Origin: Bacillota bacterium
GTDB taxonomy: Bacteria; Bacillota; Clostridia; Christensenellales; SZUA-584
DNA length: 34,883 nucleotides
Direction of reading: 5' to 3'
Assembly: GCA_023399095.1 (NCBI GenBank)
Contig: JAEWQS010000182.1
Coordinates: 1 to 34,883, forward strand
The notes beneath the pieces were generated by a model. It was given only the letters and a program-made list of their open reading frames with translations. It searched no databases and was not told the DNA's origin. Of this stretch, positions 24,333 to 32,015 are shown one piece after another (position 1 is the stretch's first letter; each line of letters begins with the position of its first letter). The position numbers and the translations under genes were made by a program.

Positions 24333-25739
24333 TCAATCTGCAATTTTAGCTTTCTCCCAAAGTTCATCAAGCTTTTCAATGCCACAGCTTCGCATGTCGA
24401 TGTGCTGCTCATTAGCGAGGTGCTCGACGATTGCAAAGCGAGTAATAAATTTATCTGTGGCCTTTTGCAGCACGGTCTCAGGCTCTATACCCAGCAGCCG
24501 TACCACATTGACAGCGGAGAATAGCAAATCTCCGCATTCCTCAGCAAGCTCATCATTGTCTTTGCTTTGCCGCACTTCCTCAATCTCTTCGCGTAGCTTT
24601 TCAAAGGCCTGCTCTGCATTGCTGAAATCAAAACCTACATGAGCGGCCTTGTGCTGCACCTTGCCGCTGCGCATCAGCGCGGGCATGCTCTTTGGAACAC
24701 TCTGAAGCACCTCTGTCTGCGACCGCTGACCTTTTTCGCCCTTTTTGATCTGCTCCCAATTCTTTATCACATCATCGGGTGAATTTGCGACGGCACTGCC
24801 AAATATATGCGTATGCCGGGATATCATCTTCGCGCAAATCGCTGTCGTCACATCACTGATGTCAAACTCACCCTGCTGCTGCGCGATTCTCGCGTGGAAG
24901 ACCACCTGCAAAAGCACATCGCCAAGCTCGTCGTATAAAGCGTCCATATCACCGTCATCAATGGCTTCGAGCACTTCATAGCTTTCTTCCACCAGATAAC
25001 GCTTTAAGCTCTCGTGAGTCTGTTCCTTGTCCCACGGACAGCCCGTCCTTGATCGCAGCCGTTCCATGACAGACACAAGGTCGGAAAATGTGTAACGGCG
25101 TTTTTGCTCCAATAAACTGGAAGGGACAACCACGCTAGTATAATAACCGTAAGATGGCTCCGCGTCAAGAAGGCAAAGTGGAATGATTTTCCCAATATTG
25201 CTGCGCGTGTCAGTTAAGAACACGGAATGTTCATCATCATAGACGCGCGAGAGGCTCAATTTGATCTCAGAGGCTTTAAACTGAGAGTCAATCTCATCAA
25301 TCACAACAACGGCATCCGTATCCCAAACCTGCGTAAACGAAGAGGCACTGAACATTGTGACACCGTGAGTGCCATCGGCCACGCCTGCCGCGAATGCCGC
25401 GCAAAGCGCGGGGCTGCCGCCTGGTATCACGCTGACTTGGCCACCATTCTTAATCAAGCGTTTGACGGCTTTTGCCGCAATGATGTTACGGCAAATATCG
25501 CCAAGTACGATAAACAGCGTATTATCGTGAAGCAGCTTTTCACAGGCTGCATCAGTAAGAGCATCAAAATCGTCAGAGGCTTCATATAAGCTGTCAAGTG
25601 TTTCGTATGCGATGCCCGCATCATCGAGTGCCTGTCCTATTTTTGTCTGCAATATCACATGGCAAGCACGGCGTGCCGTTTCCCGCACGTTCTCATTGAT
25701 TCTGCCATCCGGATACATACTCGCAATTGTTAAATGCAT
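24333..25739 (-). CDS. mazG: YabN-type protein: tetrapyrrole-methylase-like domain fused to MazG
   Basis: Nucleoside triphosphate pyrophosphohydrolase of the YabN kind. 468 residues: residues 1 to about 215 resemble a SAM-dependent tetrapyrrole methylase, but the usual GDP loop reads GDICRN (80-85). From about 220, tandem MazG domains follow, with GCPWDKEQTHESL, the Mg-binding EESYE (251-255) and ELGD (271-274), and a second set EEIEEV with ECGD. GGGAG precedes the ATG inside the end of the flippase gene, one base from its stop, so the two are coupled. Likely hydrolyses non-canonical NTPs; the N-terminal function is unknown. Confidence 0.92.
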   Translation of the reverse strand: MHLTIASMYPDGRINENVRETARRACHVILQTKIGQALDDAGIAYETLDSLYEASDDFDALTDAACEKLLHDNTLFIVLGDICRNIIAAKAVKRLIKNGGQVSVIPGGSPALCAAFAAGVADGTHGVTMFSASSFTQVWDTDAVVVIDEIDSQFKASEIKLSLSRVYDDEHSVFLTDTRSNIGKIIPLCLLDAEPSYGYYTSVVVPSSLLEQKRRYTFSDLVSVMERLRSRTGCPWDKEQTHESLKRYLVEESYEVLEAIDDGDMDALYDELGDVLLQVVFHARIAQQQGEFDISDVTTAICAKMISRHTHIFGSAVANSPDDVIKNWEQIKKGEKGQRSQTEVLQSVPKSMPALMRSGKVQHKAAHVGFDFSNAEQAFEKLREEIEEVRQSKDNDELAEECGDLLFSAVNVVRLLGIEPETVLQKATDKFITRFAIVEHLANEQHIDMRSCGIEKLDELWEKAKIAD

Positions 25740-25740
25740 A

Positions 25741-27369
25741 TCAGTTCTCCCAGAACCCCAGCTTTCTCATTAAGCGCGTGATGCGCCCGCCGCCGGGAAT
25801 GAATTCCATATCATCTTTGCTGATAGACCTTGTAATAAACAGCATCACGATGTAAACAATCATAGCAGCTGCGATGCAAAGAAGCGTAGTCGTGGTTTTT
25901 CCAAGTGAGGTAGAAATCGAATTATACATAAAGTAGACCACTGCGCCCATCGCCGCGGTGGATAAGAGCGGCATGAGCACCCCGGAAAACGGCTTAATTG
26001 ATGGTTTTGTTATCTTAATGACATAGGCCAAGTTTAAGATTGCGGCGATACCATAGCATGCGGCGGTACCCAGTGCTGCACCGTTGATGTTGATCGAAGG
26101 AACGCGTATAAGAACAATGCTGATAACCACTTTAACGACAGCTCCGATGGCCAGATTCACAAGCGGTATTGTGGGATGTCCGGCACCTTGAAGCACACCC
26201 GTCATTGTCTGAAGCAGCGTTAGAAACAGCACACCTATCGACAGCGTTTGCAAAAGCTGAGTACCCACCAGGATTTCCTGAGGTTCCAGACCCGAAGAAT
26301 ACAGTAGGGATATGATGGGCCCAGCCAATAAATACATCCCAACCGCACAAGGCAGCCCGATTAATATTGAGAGCTTAAAACCCATTGCCGAGCGAGAACT
26401 CACCATGAGCTGACTCTTTTGTGCACGCGCTTCAGATATAGCAGGAACAAGGCTCATACATAGCGCAAGAGAGAGAACTGCCGGCATGTTAATGAGAGGA
26501 TTCACAGAACCGGTGAGGACGCCAAAGCTGGTTTTTGGGGTAAGCGGATTAAAGGCTGAGTAGTCTATGGAGGCCATGGTGTTTGTCACAATCAGTGTAT
26601 CGAGGAAATTAACAATGGGCATCAGACATGCACCGAGCGTAATCGGAATTGCCGTGTACAGCAGGTCTTTAACTGTCGACCGTCTGGATTGAAAAGTGAT
26701 ACTGGCTGACTGACGGCGTTTTTGCTTTATCTGTTTTTTTCGGCGATTGTACAGAAAAATGATGACAGCGAGAGCGAAGATCTCCGAGATGGATACACCC
26801 AAAAGCGCTCCGGCCGCTCCGTATTCCACGCCCTTGGGATACCAAAGCCATGCAAAATAGAGACCGGCTCCCAATTTGACAATCTGTTCAATAAGCTGTG
26901 TAATTGCCGTGGGGGACATCATCTGCAGGCCTTGAAAATATCCTCTGTATGCAGAGAGAATGGATACGAAGAACAGCGATGGTGCGATCATGAGCAAAGA
27001 CAATTTCGCAGTAGGGATCTGAGCCGCATTTGCAAGCACACCTGAAAGTGCAAGCATCACCAATGTTGAAGCGACACCGATAATTAACAGCAGCTTGAAT
27101 GCAGACTGGAATACCTTGTGGGCACCGCGGTAGTCTCCCAGTGTGACGCGTTCCGATACAAGCTTTGAAATCGCCGCGGGCAAGCCTGCAGTGGATATCA
27201 CAACAAGCGCCGCATAAATCGGGTAAGCCACCTGATAGTTAGCCATGCCATCGGCACCGATGATATTTGTTAACGGTATGCGGAATATCGCACCGATAAA
27301 CTTAACGATTAAACCGGCGACGCCAAGGATGGCCGCACCTTTGACAAAGCTTTTCTGTCCGTTCGACAT
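25741..27369 (-). CDS. SpoVB/YabM-like polysaccharide flippase (MOP superfamily)
   Basis: Multi-pass flippase for lipid-linked saccharides, related to stage V sporulation protein B and MurJ. 542 residues with about 14 hydrophobic helices, opening with KGAAILGVAGLIVKFIGAIF and RIPLTNIIGADGMANYQ. I choose ATG 27367-27369 because GGAG (27375-27378) is five bases away; a GTG at 27384 is in frame but has no ribosome site. First gene of the flippase-mazG-hup set, in the position of Bacillus yabM upstream of yabN. A minus-strand TATAAT lies at 27391-27396 without a clear -35. Confidence 0.88.
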   Translation of the reverse strand: MSNGQKSFVKGAAILGVAGLIVKFIGAIFRIPLTNIIGADGMANYQVAYPIYAALVVISTAGLPAAISKLVSERVTLGDYRGAHKVFQSAFKLLLIIGVASTLVMLALSGVLANAAQIPTAKLSLLMIAPSLFFVSILSAYRGYFQGLQMMSPTAITQLIEQIVKLGAGLYFAWLWYPKGVEYGAAGALLGVSISEIFALAVIIFLYNRRKKQIKQKRRQSASITFQSRRSTVKDLLYTAIPITLGACLMPIVNFLDTLIVTNTMASIDYSAFNPLTPKTSFGVLTGSVNPLINMPAVLSLALCMSLVPAISEARAQKSQLMVSSRSAMGFKLSILIGLPCAVGMYLLAGPIISLLYSSGLEPQEILVGTQLLQTLSIGVLFLTLLQTMTGVLQGAGHPTIPLVNLAIGAVVKVVISIVLIRVPSININGAALGTAACYGIAAILNLAYVIKITKPSIKPFSGVLMPLLSTAAMGAVVYFMYNSISTSLGKTTTTLLCIAAAMIVYIVMLFITRSISKDDMEFIPGGGRITRLMRKLGFWEN

Positions 27370-27516
27370 ATATACTCCAATCACTTATCTATTATAGTCT
27401 ATTCGGTCAGTGGTGTTCTTAATTATTAGAGCATTATATTATAAAAAAAATGGTTTGCCAATATGTATCAATATTGAAAATCGATAAAAATAAACTGTTT
27501 TCCGCACTGCGAGAAT

Positions 27517-27545
27517 TTGCTCTATCAAAAATAGTTATGTATAAT
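27517..27545 (+). promoter_or_regulatory. Putative trmL promoter
   Basis: TTGCTC (27517-27522), 17-base spacer, consensus TATAAT (27540-27545), 31 bases before the ATG. Confidence 0.75.
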
Positions 27546-27576
27546 GTGTCGGTAAAACATAATTGGGAGCAATAGA

Positions 27577-28041
27577 ATGCGATTAAACATCGTTCTGGTT
27601 GAACCGGAAATACCCGCGAACACAGGCAATATAGCGAGGACATGCGCAGTGACAGGAGCACAGCTTCATCTTGTGGAGCCGCTGGGCTTCAGTATTGAAG
27701 ACAAGCATTTGAAACGCGCCGGTCTTGATTATTGGCCTCATCTTAATGTGAAGCTTCATAAAAACCTTGAGTGTTTTTTTACTGAGACGAACGGCGGCAT
27801 TTTTTATTATTGTTCCACCAAAGCAAAAAGAGCCTATCATGAGGTGGAATACGAGGATGGATGTTATTTGCTGTTTGGTAAAGAGACAAAGGGATTGCCC
27901 GAGTCGCTTATATTCTCAAACCCTGACAACAGCATCCGAATTCCGATGAGACCCAGATTAAGATCGCTTAACCTTTCCAATTCAGTCAGCATTGTAGTTT
28001 ACGAAGCCATGCGGCAGAGTGGGTTTCCGGATATGTTCTGA
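27577..28041 (+). CDS. trmL: tRNA (cytidine/uridine-34-2'-O)-methyltransferase TrmL (SPOUT family)
   Basis: Methylates the wobble ribose of tRNA-Leu species using SAM. 154 residues, a minimal SPOUT protein with the trefoil knot motifs: EPEIPANTGNIAR (9-21), LLFGKETKGLP, and IPMRPRLRSLNLSNSVSIVVYEA at the C-terminus. The RBS upstream is weak (TGGGAGC). Monocistronic between its own promoter and the pgk promoter. In E. coli the substrates are the tRNA-Leu isoacceptors CAA and UAA; the substrate here is inferred. Confidence 0.93.
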   Translation: MRLNIVLVEPEIPANTGNIARTCAVTGAQLHLVEPLGFSIEDKHLKRAGLDYWPHLNVKLHKNLECFFTETNGGIFYYCSTKAKRAYHEVEYEDGCYLLFGKETKGLPESLIFSNPDNSIRIPMRPRLRSLNLSNSVSIVVYEAMRQSGFPDMF

Positions 28042-28100
28042 TATTTCAGGAAAAATAATGCAAAATATTCCGAATAAGCATGTGGAGATATAACTTTTTC

Positions 28101-28129
28101 TTGCTTTTTACCTTTTTTTCGAATAAAAT
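28101..28129 (+). promoter_or_regulatory. Putative pgk-tpiA-gpmI promoter
   Basis: TTGCTT (28101-28106), 17-base spacer, TAAAAT (28124-28129). A 6-bp hairpin (ATACTC, TTT, GAGTAT) follows in the leader at 28144-28158. Confidence 0.65.
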
Positions 28130-28184
28130 TATTTGAGATTATTATACTCTTTGAGTATCAACATATTTGCATGAAGGAGCCATT

Positions 28185-29369
28185 ATGAATAAAAAGACAG
28201 TCAAGGACATTGATGTCCGTGGTAAAAAGGTTCTTGTCAGGGTGGATTTTAATGTGCCGCTCAACGACAAAAAAGAAGTCACGGATGAGACAAGAATTGT
28301 AGCCGCGCTGCCTACAATACAGTATTTGCTTGGTGAAAACGCAAAGATCATTCTTTGTTCTCATTTGGGTCGTCCGAAGGGCGAATTTAAACCTGAGTTT
28401 TCTCTCGCGCCGGTTGCGGTTCGGCTGGAAAAGCTGCTGGGGCGCAAAATTACTTTTGCAGCTGATGTGATTGGCTCGGAAGCAAAAGAAGCGGTGAACA
28501 ATATACAGGAAGGCGAAATTGTTCTTCTCGAAAACGTTCGCTTTCATAAGGAAGAGACAAAGAACGATCCCGAATTCGCAAAACAGCTTGCATCCTACGC
28601 TGATATTTTTGTGAGTGATGCTTTCGGTACATGTCACAGAGCGCATGCGTCTACCGCCGGTGTAGCGGCGTATATTCCTGCTGTCGCTGGTTTCCTGATT
28701 GGCAAAGAGCTTGATTTTCTCGGCGGTGCGTTGGATAATCCGGTGCGTCCTTTTATCGCGATTCTCGGTGGTGCCAAAGTCGCCGACAAAATTGGTGTTA
28801 TCGATAATCTTATAAGCAAAGTGGATTCCATTATCATTGGAGGCGGTATGGCTTACACATTCTTAAAGGCAAAAGGCTACGAGGTCGGCGATTCTCTTGT
28901 GGACGAAGAAAGCCTTGATCTTGCTCTGAATTTGATGAAGAAAGCGTCGGAAAAAGGTGTTGGCTTGTTCTTGCCTGTGGATGCGATTGAAGCAGATAAA
29001 TTTGATGCCAAAGCAAAAACCCAGGTTGTTCCCGTTGAGCATATGTCAGTTGGGTGGATGGGGCTTGATATCGGGCCGACAACGCGCATGCTTTATGCCG
29101 ATAAAATCCGTACGGCCAAGACGGTTGTGTGGAACGGGCCGATGGGCGTCTTCGAAATGGAAGCATTTGCTGAAGGAACAAAGTCTGTAGCCAAAGCAAT
29201 GGCAGATTGCGACGGAATCACGATCATTGGCGGCGGCGACAGCGCGGCAGCGGTCAAGATTCTCGGATACGCAGATTCTATGACGCACATTTCCACCGGC
29301 GGCGGTGCGAGCCTTGAGTTCCTTGAAGGCAAGGAGCTTCCGGGTGTGGTTGCACTTTTGGACAAATAA
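28185..29369 (+). CDS. pgk: Phosphoglycerate kinase
   Basis: Converts 1,3-bisphosphoglycerate plus ADP to 3-phosphoglycerate plus ATP. 394 residues from ATG 28185, with GAAGGAG eight bases upstream; an in-frame TTG at 28167 lies before that ribosome site and is not used. Motifs: RVDFNVPLN near the N-terminus, HLGRPKG, VLLENVRFH, and the C-terminal GGGDSAAAV and STGGGASLEFLEGKELPG. First gene of a lower-glycolysis operon; gap is not in the window. Confidence 0.98.
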   Translation: MNKKTVKDIDVRGKKVLVRVDFNVPLNDKKEVTDETRIVAALPTIQYLLGENAKIILCSHLGRPKGEFKPEFSLAPVAVRLEKLLGRKITFAADVIGSEAKEAVNNIQEGEIVLLENVRFHKEETKNDPEFAKQLASYADIFVSDAFGTCHRAHASTAGVAAYIPAVAGFLIGKELDFLGGALDNPVRPFIAILGGAKVADKIGVIDNLISKVDSIIIGGGMAYTFLKAKGYEVGDSLVDEESLDLALNLMKKASEKGVGLFLPVDAIEADKFDAKAKTQVVPVEHMSVGWMGLDIGPTTRMLYADKIRTAKTVVWNGPMGVFEMEAFAEGTKSVAKAMADCDGITIIGGGDSAAAVKILGYADSMTHISTGGGASLEFLEGKELPGVVALLDK

Positions 29370-29399
29370 GAGAGTGTGTTCATAAGTAAGATGTTATGG

Positions 29400-29429
29400 G
29401 GGTTGCTCTCTTTGGGGTAACCCTTTTTT
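29400..29429 (+). terminator. Possible attenuating terminator between pgk and tpiA
   Basis: GGGTTGC (29400-29406) pairs with GTAACCC (29417-29423), including one G-U pair, around a 10-nt loop followed by six Ts. tpiA lies 36 bases on with no clear promoter, so partial termination would set a pgk:tpiA ratio. Confidence 0.6.
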
Positions 29430-29465
29430 AAAGATTACCAAGAAAATTTTATTGGAGGATGTAAA

Positions 29466-30215
29466 ATGAGAAAACCAATTATTGCTGGAAACTGGAAGAT
29501 GAACAAGACGACAGAAGAGACAAAGGCTCTTATAGAAGGCCTGATTCCGCTTGTCAATGATGTCAACAACGTGGATATCGTTGTTTGCCCGCCTTTCGTT
29601 AACTTGGCGGCCGCTGCACAAGCGCTTGCGGGCTCCAACATTAAGCTGGGTGCACAGAATATGCATTTTGAGAAGAACGGTGCTTTCACGGGGGAAGTAT
29701 CTGCTGATATGCTGCTTGCTTTAGGCGTAAAATACGTGATTCTCGGACACTCTGAAAGACGTCAGTATTTCGGAGAAACCGACGAAGGTGTCAATAAAAA
29801 AACTAAGGTTGCGCTCCAGGCTGGTCTGGTGCCGATTGTATGCGTGGGTGAGACGCTGGAGGAAAGAGAATCCGGTATCACATCTGAAATCGTCTGCAAG
29901 CAGACAAAGCTTGCCTTGCTTGGTTTAAGCACCGAGGAAGTAAAAGGCGTTGTGCTCGCATACGAACCCATCTGGGCGATCGGAACAGGAAAAACGGCCA
30001 CGTCGGAAGATGCCAATGATACGATCGGCGCAATCAGAAACGCTGTAAAACAAGTGTTTGGCGACGATGCGGCACAAAGCGTCCGCATTCAATACGGCGG
30101 CAGCATGAAGCCTTCAAATGCGTCGGAGCTTATGGCAAAGCCCGAAATTGACGGCGGACTCATCGGTGGCGCAGCGCTTAAAGCCGAGGATTTTTCTCAG
30201 ATCGTTAAATTCTAA
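29466..30215 (+). CDS. tpiA: Triosephosphate isomerase
   Basis: Interconverts dihydroxyacetone phosphate and glyceraldehyde 3-phosphate. 249 residues of TIM barrel with NWKMNK (Asn and Lys catalytic) at about 9-14, HSERR holding the catalytic His near 95, the catalytic Glu in AYEPIWAIGTGKTA, and the phosphate loop YGGSMKPSN. TTGGAGGATG precedes the ATG. Eleven bases separate its stop from gpmI. Confidence 0.98.
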   Translation: MRKPIIAGNWKMNKTTEETKALIEGLIPLVNDVNNVDIVVCPPFVNLAAAAQALAGSNIKLGAQNMHFEKNGAFTGEVSADMLLALGVKYVILGHSERRQYFGETDEGVNKKTKVALQAGLVPIVCVGETLEERESGITSEIVCKQTKLALLGLSTEEVKGVVLAYEPIWAIGTGKTATSEDANDTIGAIRNAVKQVFGDDAAQSVRIQYGGSMKPSNASELMAKPEIDGGLIGGAALKAEDFSQIVKF

Positions 30216-30226
30216 GAGTGACAATT

Positions 30227-31762
30227 ATGACAAAAAAACTCACGGCATTAATGATATTGGACGGTTTTGGCTGCAGTAAAGACGAAACTGGGAACGCCAT
30301 AAAAATCGCGGGTGTTCCTGCCATTACTGAGCTGTTAGACAATTATCCCAATACGCTGGTTGGTGCATCCGGTATGGATGTGGGGCTGCCTGAAGGCCAG
30401 ATGGGCAATTCGGAAGTCGGTCACCTGAACATCGGTGCGGGACGTATCGTGTATCAGGAACTTACACGCATCACCAAAGATATCATCGACGGTGGCTTCT
30501 TTCAAAAGCCAGAGCTCATCGAAGCAATGGAAAACGCGAAGAATAGAGGCACAAAGTTCCACACATACGGACTTATATCCGATGGCGGTGTTCACAGCCA
30601 TAATGAACATCTGTATGCGCTGCTGAAAATGGCCAAACAGCGCGGTCTTGATAATGTTTATATCCATTGTTTCATGGACGGTCGTGATGTACCGCCGGAC
30701 AGTGGACTTGGATTTATCGAGCAGCTTGAAGAAAAGATTAAAGAAATCGGTATCGGTCAGATTGCGACGGTGATGGGTCGTTACTACGCGATGGATCGTG
30801 ACAACCGTTTTGAGCGTGTGCAAAAAGCTTATACGGTGATGGTCAATGGAGAAGGACTCATAGCCTCTTCTGCCGTACAAGCCATGCAGCAAAGCTACGA
30901 TAAGGGTGAGATGGATGAGTTCGTTTTACCGACGGTTATCGTTAAGAACGGGAAGCCAGTGACCACAATCGGCGAGGGCGATTCCATCGTATTCTTCAAT
31001 TTCCGTCCCGACAGAGCGCGCGAAATCTCGCGCACGTTCATCGATAAGGACTTTAACGGCTTTGAAAGAAAGTATTTTGATGTCCATTATGTGTGCATGA
31101 CGCAATATGATAAGACCTTTGAAAACGTCTATGTGACATATAAGCCTCAAACGCTCACCAATACGCTCGGCGAGTATCTGGCTAACAACGGAAAGCGTCA
31201 GTTCCGCATTGCGGAAACGGAGAAATATGCGCACGTCACATTTTTCTTCAACGGCGGCGTAGAGAAACCGAATGAAGGAGAGGATCGCTTTTTGATACCT
31301 TCTCCTAAGGTAGCGACTTATGACTTAAAACCCGAGATGAGCGCTTATGAGGTGGCTGACGAGGCCGTCAAACATATCGAGTCGGGTGAGTACGACGTGA
31401 TGATTTTAAACTTCGCGAATCCGGATATGGTGGGACATACGGGTGTGCTTGAGGCTGCTGTGAAGGCGGTTACGGCCGTTGACGCGTGTGTCAGCAAGGT
31501 TGTCCAGTCGATACTCAAAATGGGCGGAGAAGTGCTGATTACAGCAGATCATGGGAACTCCGAAAAGATGTTTGATGAAAATGGAGGGCCGTTCACGGCG
31601 CATACCATAAACCCGGTTCCGTTGATTCTTGTGAGTGAACGTTTCAGAAACGCGAAGCTCAAATCCGGCGGACGTCTTGCGGATCTTGCGCCAACGCTGC
31701 TTAACATGATAGGTCTTGCTAAACCGGAAGAAATGACAGGCCAATCGCTTATAAAAGAATGA
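30227..31762 (+). CDS. gpmI: 2,3-bisphosphoglycerate-independent phosphoglycerate mutase
   Basis: Mn-dependent interconversion of 3- and 2-phosphoglycerate; Mn dependence makes it pH sensitive in sporulating Firmicutes. 511 residues from ATG 30227, with AAGAG eight bases upstream; an in-frame GTG at 30218 has no ribosome site. Alkaline-phosphatase fold with LDGFG at the N-terminus, the phosphoserine loop GQMGNSEVGHLNIGAGR, MDGRDVPP, and ITADHGNSEKMFD near the C-terminus. Last gene of the operon before a strong terminator. Confidence 0.97.
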   Translation: MTKKLTALMILDGFGCSKDETGNAIKIAGVPAITELLDNYPNTLVGASGMDVGLPEGQMGNSEVGHLNIGAGRIVYQELTRITKDIIDGGFFQKPELIEAMENAKNRGTKFHTYGLISDGGVHSHNEHLYALLKMAKQRGLDNVYIHCFMDGRDVPPDSGLGFIEQLEEKIKEIGIGQIATVMGRYYAMDRDNRFERVQKAYTVMVNGEGLIASSAVQAMQQSYDKGEMDEFVLPTVIVKNGKPVTTIGEGDSIVFFNFRPDRAREISRTFIDKDFNGFERKYFDVHYVCMTQYDKTFENVYVTYKPQTLTNTLGEYLANNGKRQFRIAETEKYAHVTFFFNGGVEKPNEGEDRFLIPSPKVATYDLKPEMSAYEVADEAVKHIESGEYDVMILNFANPDMVGHTGVLEAAVKAVTAVDACVSKVVQSILKMGGEVLITADHGNSEKMFDENGGPFTAHTINPVPLILVSERFRNAKLKSGGRLADLAPTLLNMIGLAKPEEMTGQSLIKE

Positions 31763-31771
31763 TGCAACGAT

Positions 31772-31809
31772 AAGGAACGCTGTTCAGATGCTTAAAAGCG
31801 TTCCTTTTT
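31772..31809 (+). terminator. Terminator of the pgk-tpiA-gpmI operon
   Basis: A 10-bp perfect stem, AAGGAACGCT (31772-31781) with AGCGTTCCTT (31797-31806), runs into Ts, nine bases after the gpmI stop. Confidence 0.9.
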
Positions 31810-31834
31810 GTGCGGTTTATTGTTTCCTCGGAAA

Positions 31835-31843
31835 TGGTATAAT
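31835..31843 (+). promoter_or_regulatory. Extended -10 promoter, distal icd promoter or small RNA start
   Basis: TGGTATAAT is an extended -10 with a consensus hexamer (31838-31843) and no good -35. It would start a transcript near 31850, about 165 bases before icd, through a structured leader. Confidence 0.5.
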
Positions 31844-31859
31844 TAACTAACAATGATTA

Positions 31860-31921
31860 AATGTGGGACTCAGACGTAGCCGCGCAAGGCAGCGCATCGA
31901 ATTTATCAATGTTGGACTAAG
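31860..31921 (+). repeat. Imperfect direct repeats upstream of icd (possible operator)
   Basis: AATGTGGGACTCAG (31860-31873) and AATGTTGGACTAAG (31908-31921) match at 12 of 14 positions, start to start 48 bases. The second ends nine bases before the proximal -35. Between them, TGATTAAAT (31854-31862) can pair with ATTTATCA (31901-31908), one T bulged, enclosing a GCGC/GCGC hairpin (31882-31895). Confidence 0.5.
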
Positions 31922-31930
31922 TTTGATCGC

Positions 31931-31959
31931 TTGAGTTTTTGCCATATGTCGAGTAAAAT
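31931..31959 (+). promoter_or_regulatory. Putative proximal icd promoter
   Basis: TTGAGT (31931-31936), 17-base spacer, TAAAAT (31954-31959), about 57 bases before the icd ATG. Confidence 0.6.
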
Positions 31960-32015
31960 GATATGCACATGTGATTTTACTGAAAATATTTGTTTTTAAA
32001 TAAAGGAGCTTTTCA

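Noticed and set aside
27391..27396. TATAAT on the minus strand as a promoter for the flippase gene
   Set aside because: No acceptable -35 or extended -10; kept only as a remark.
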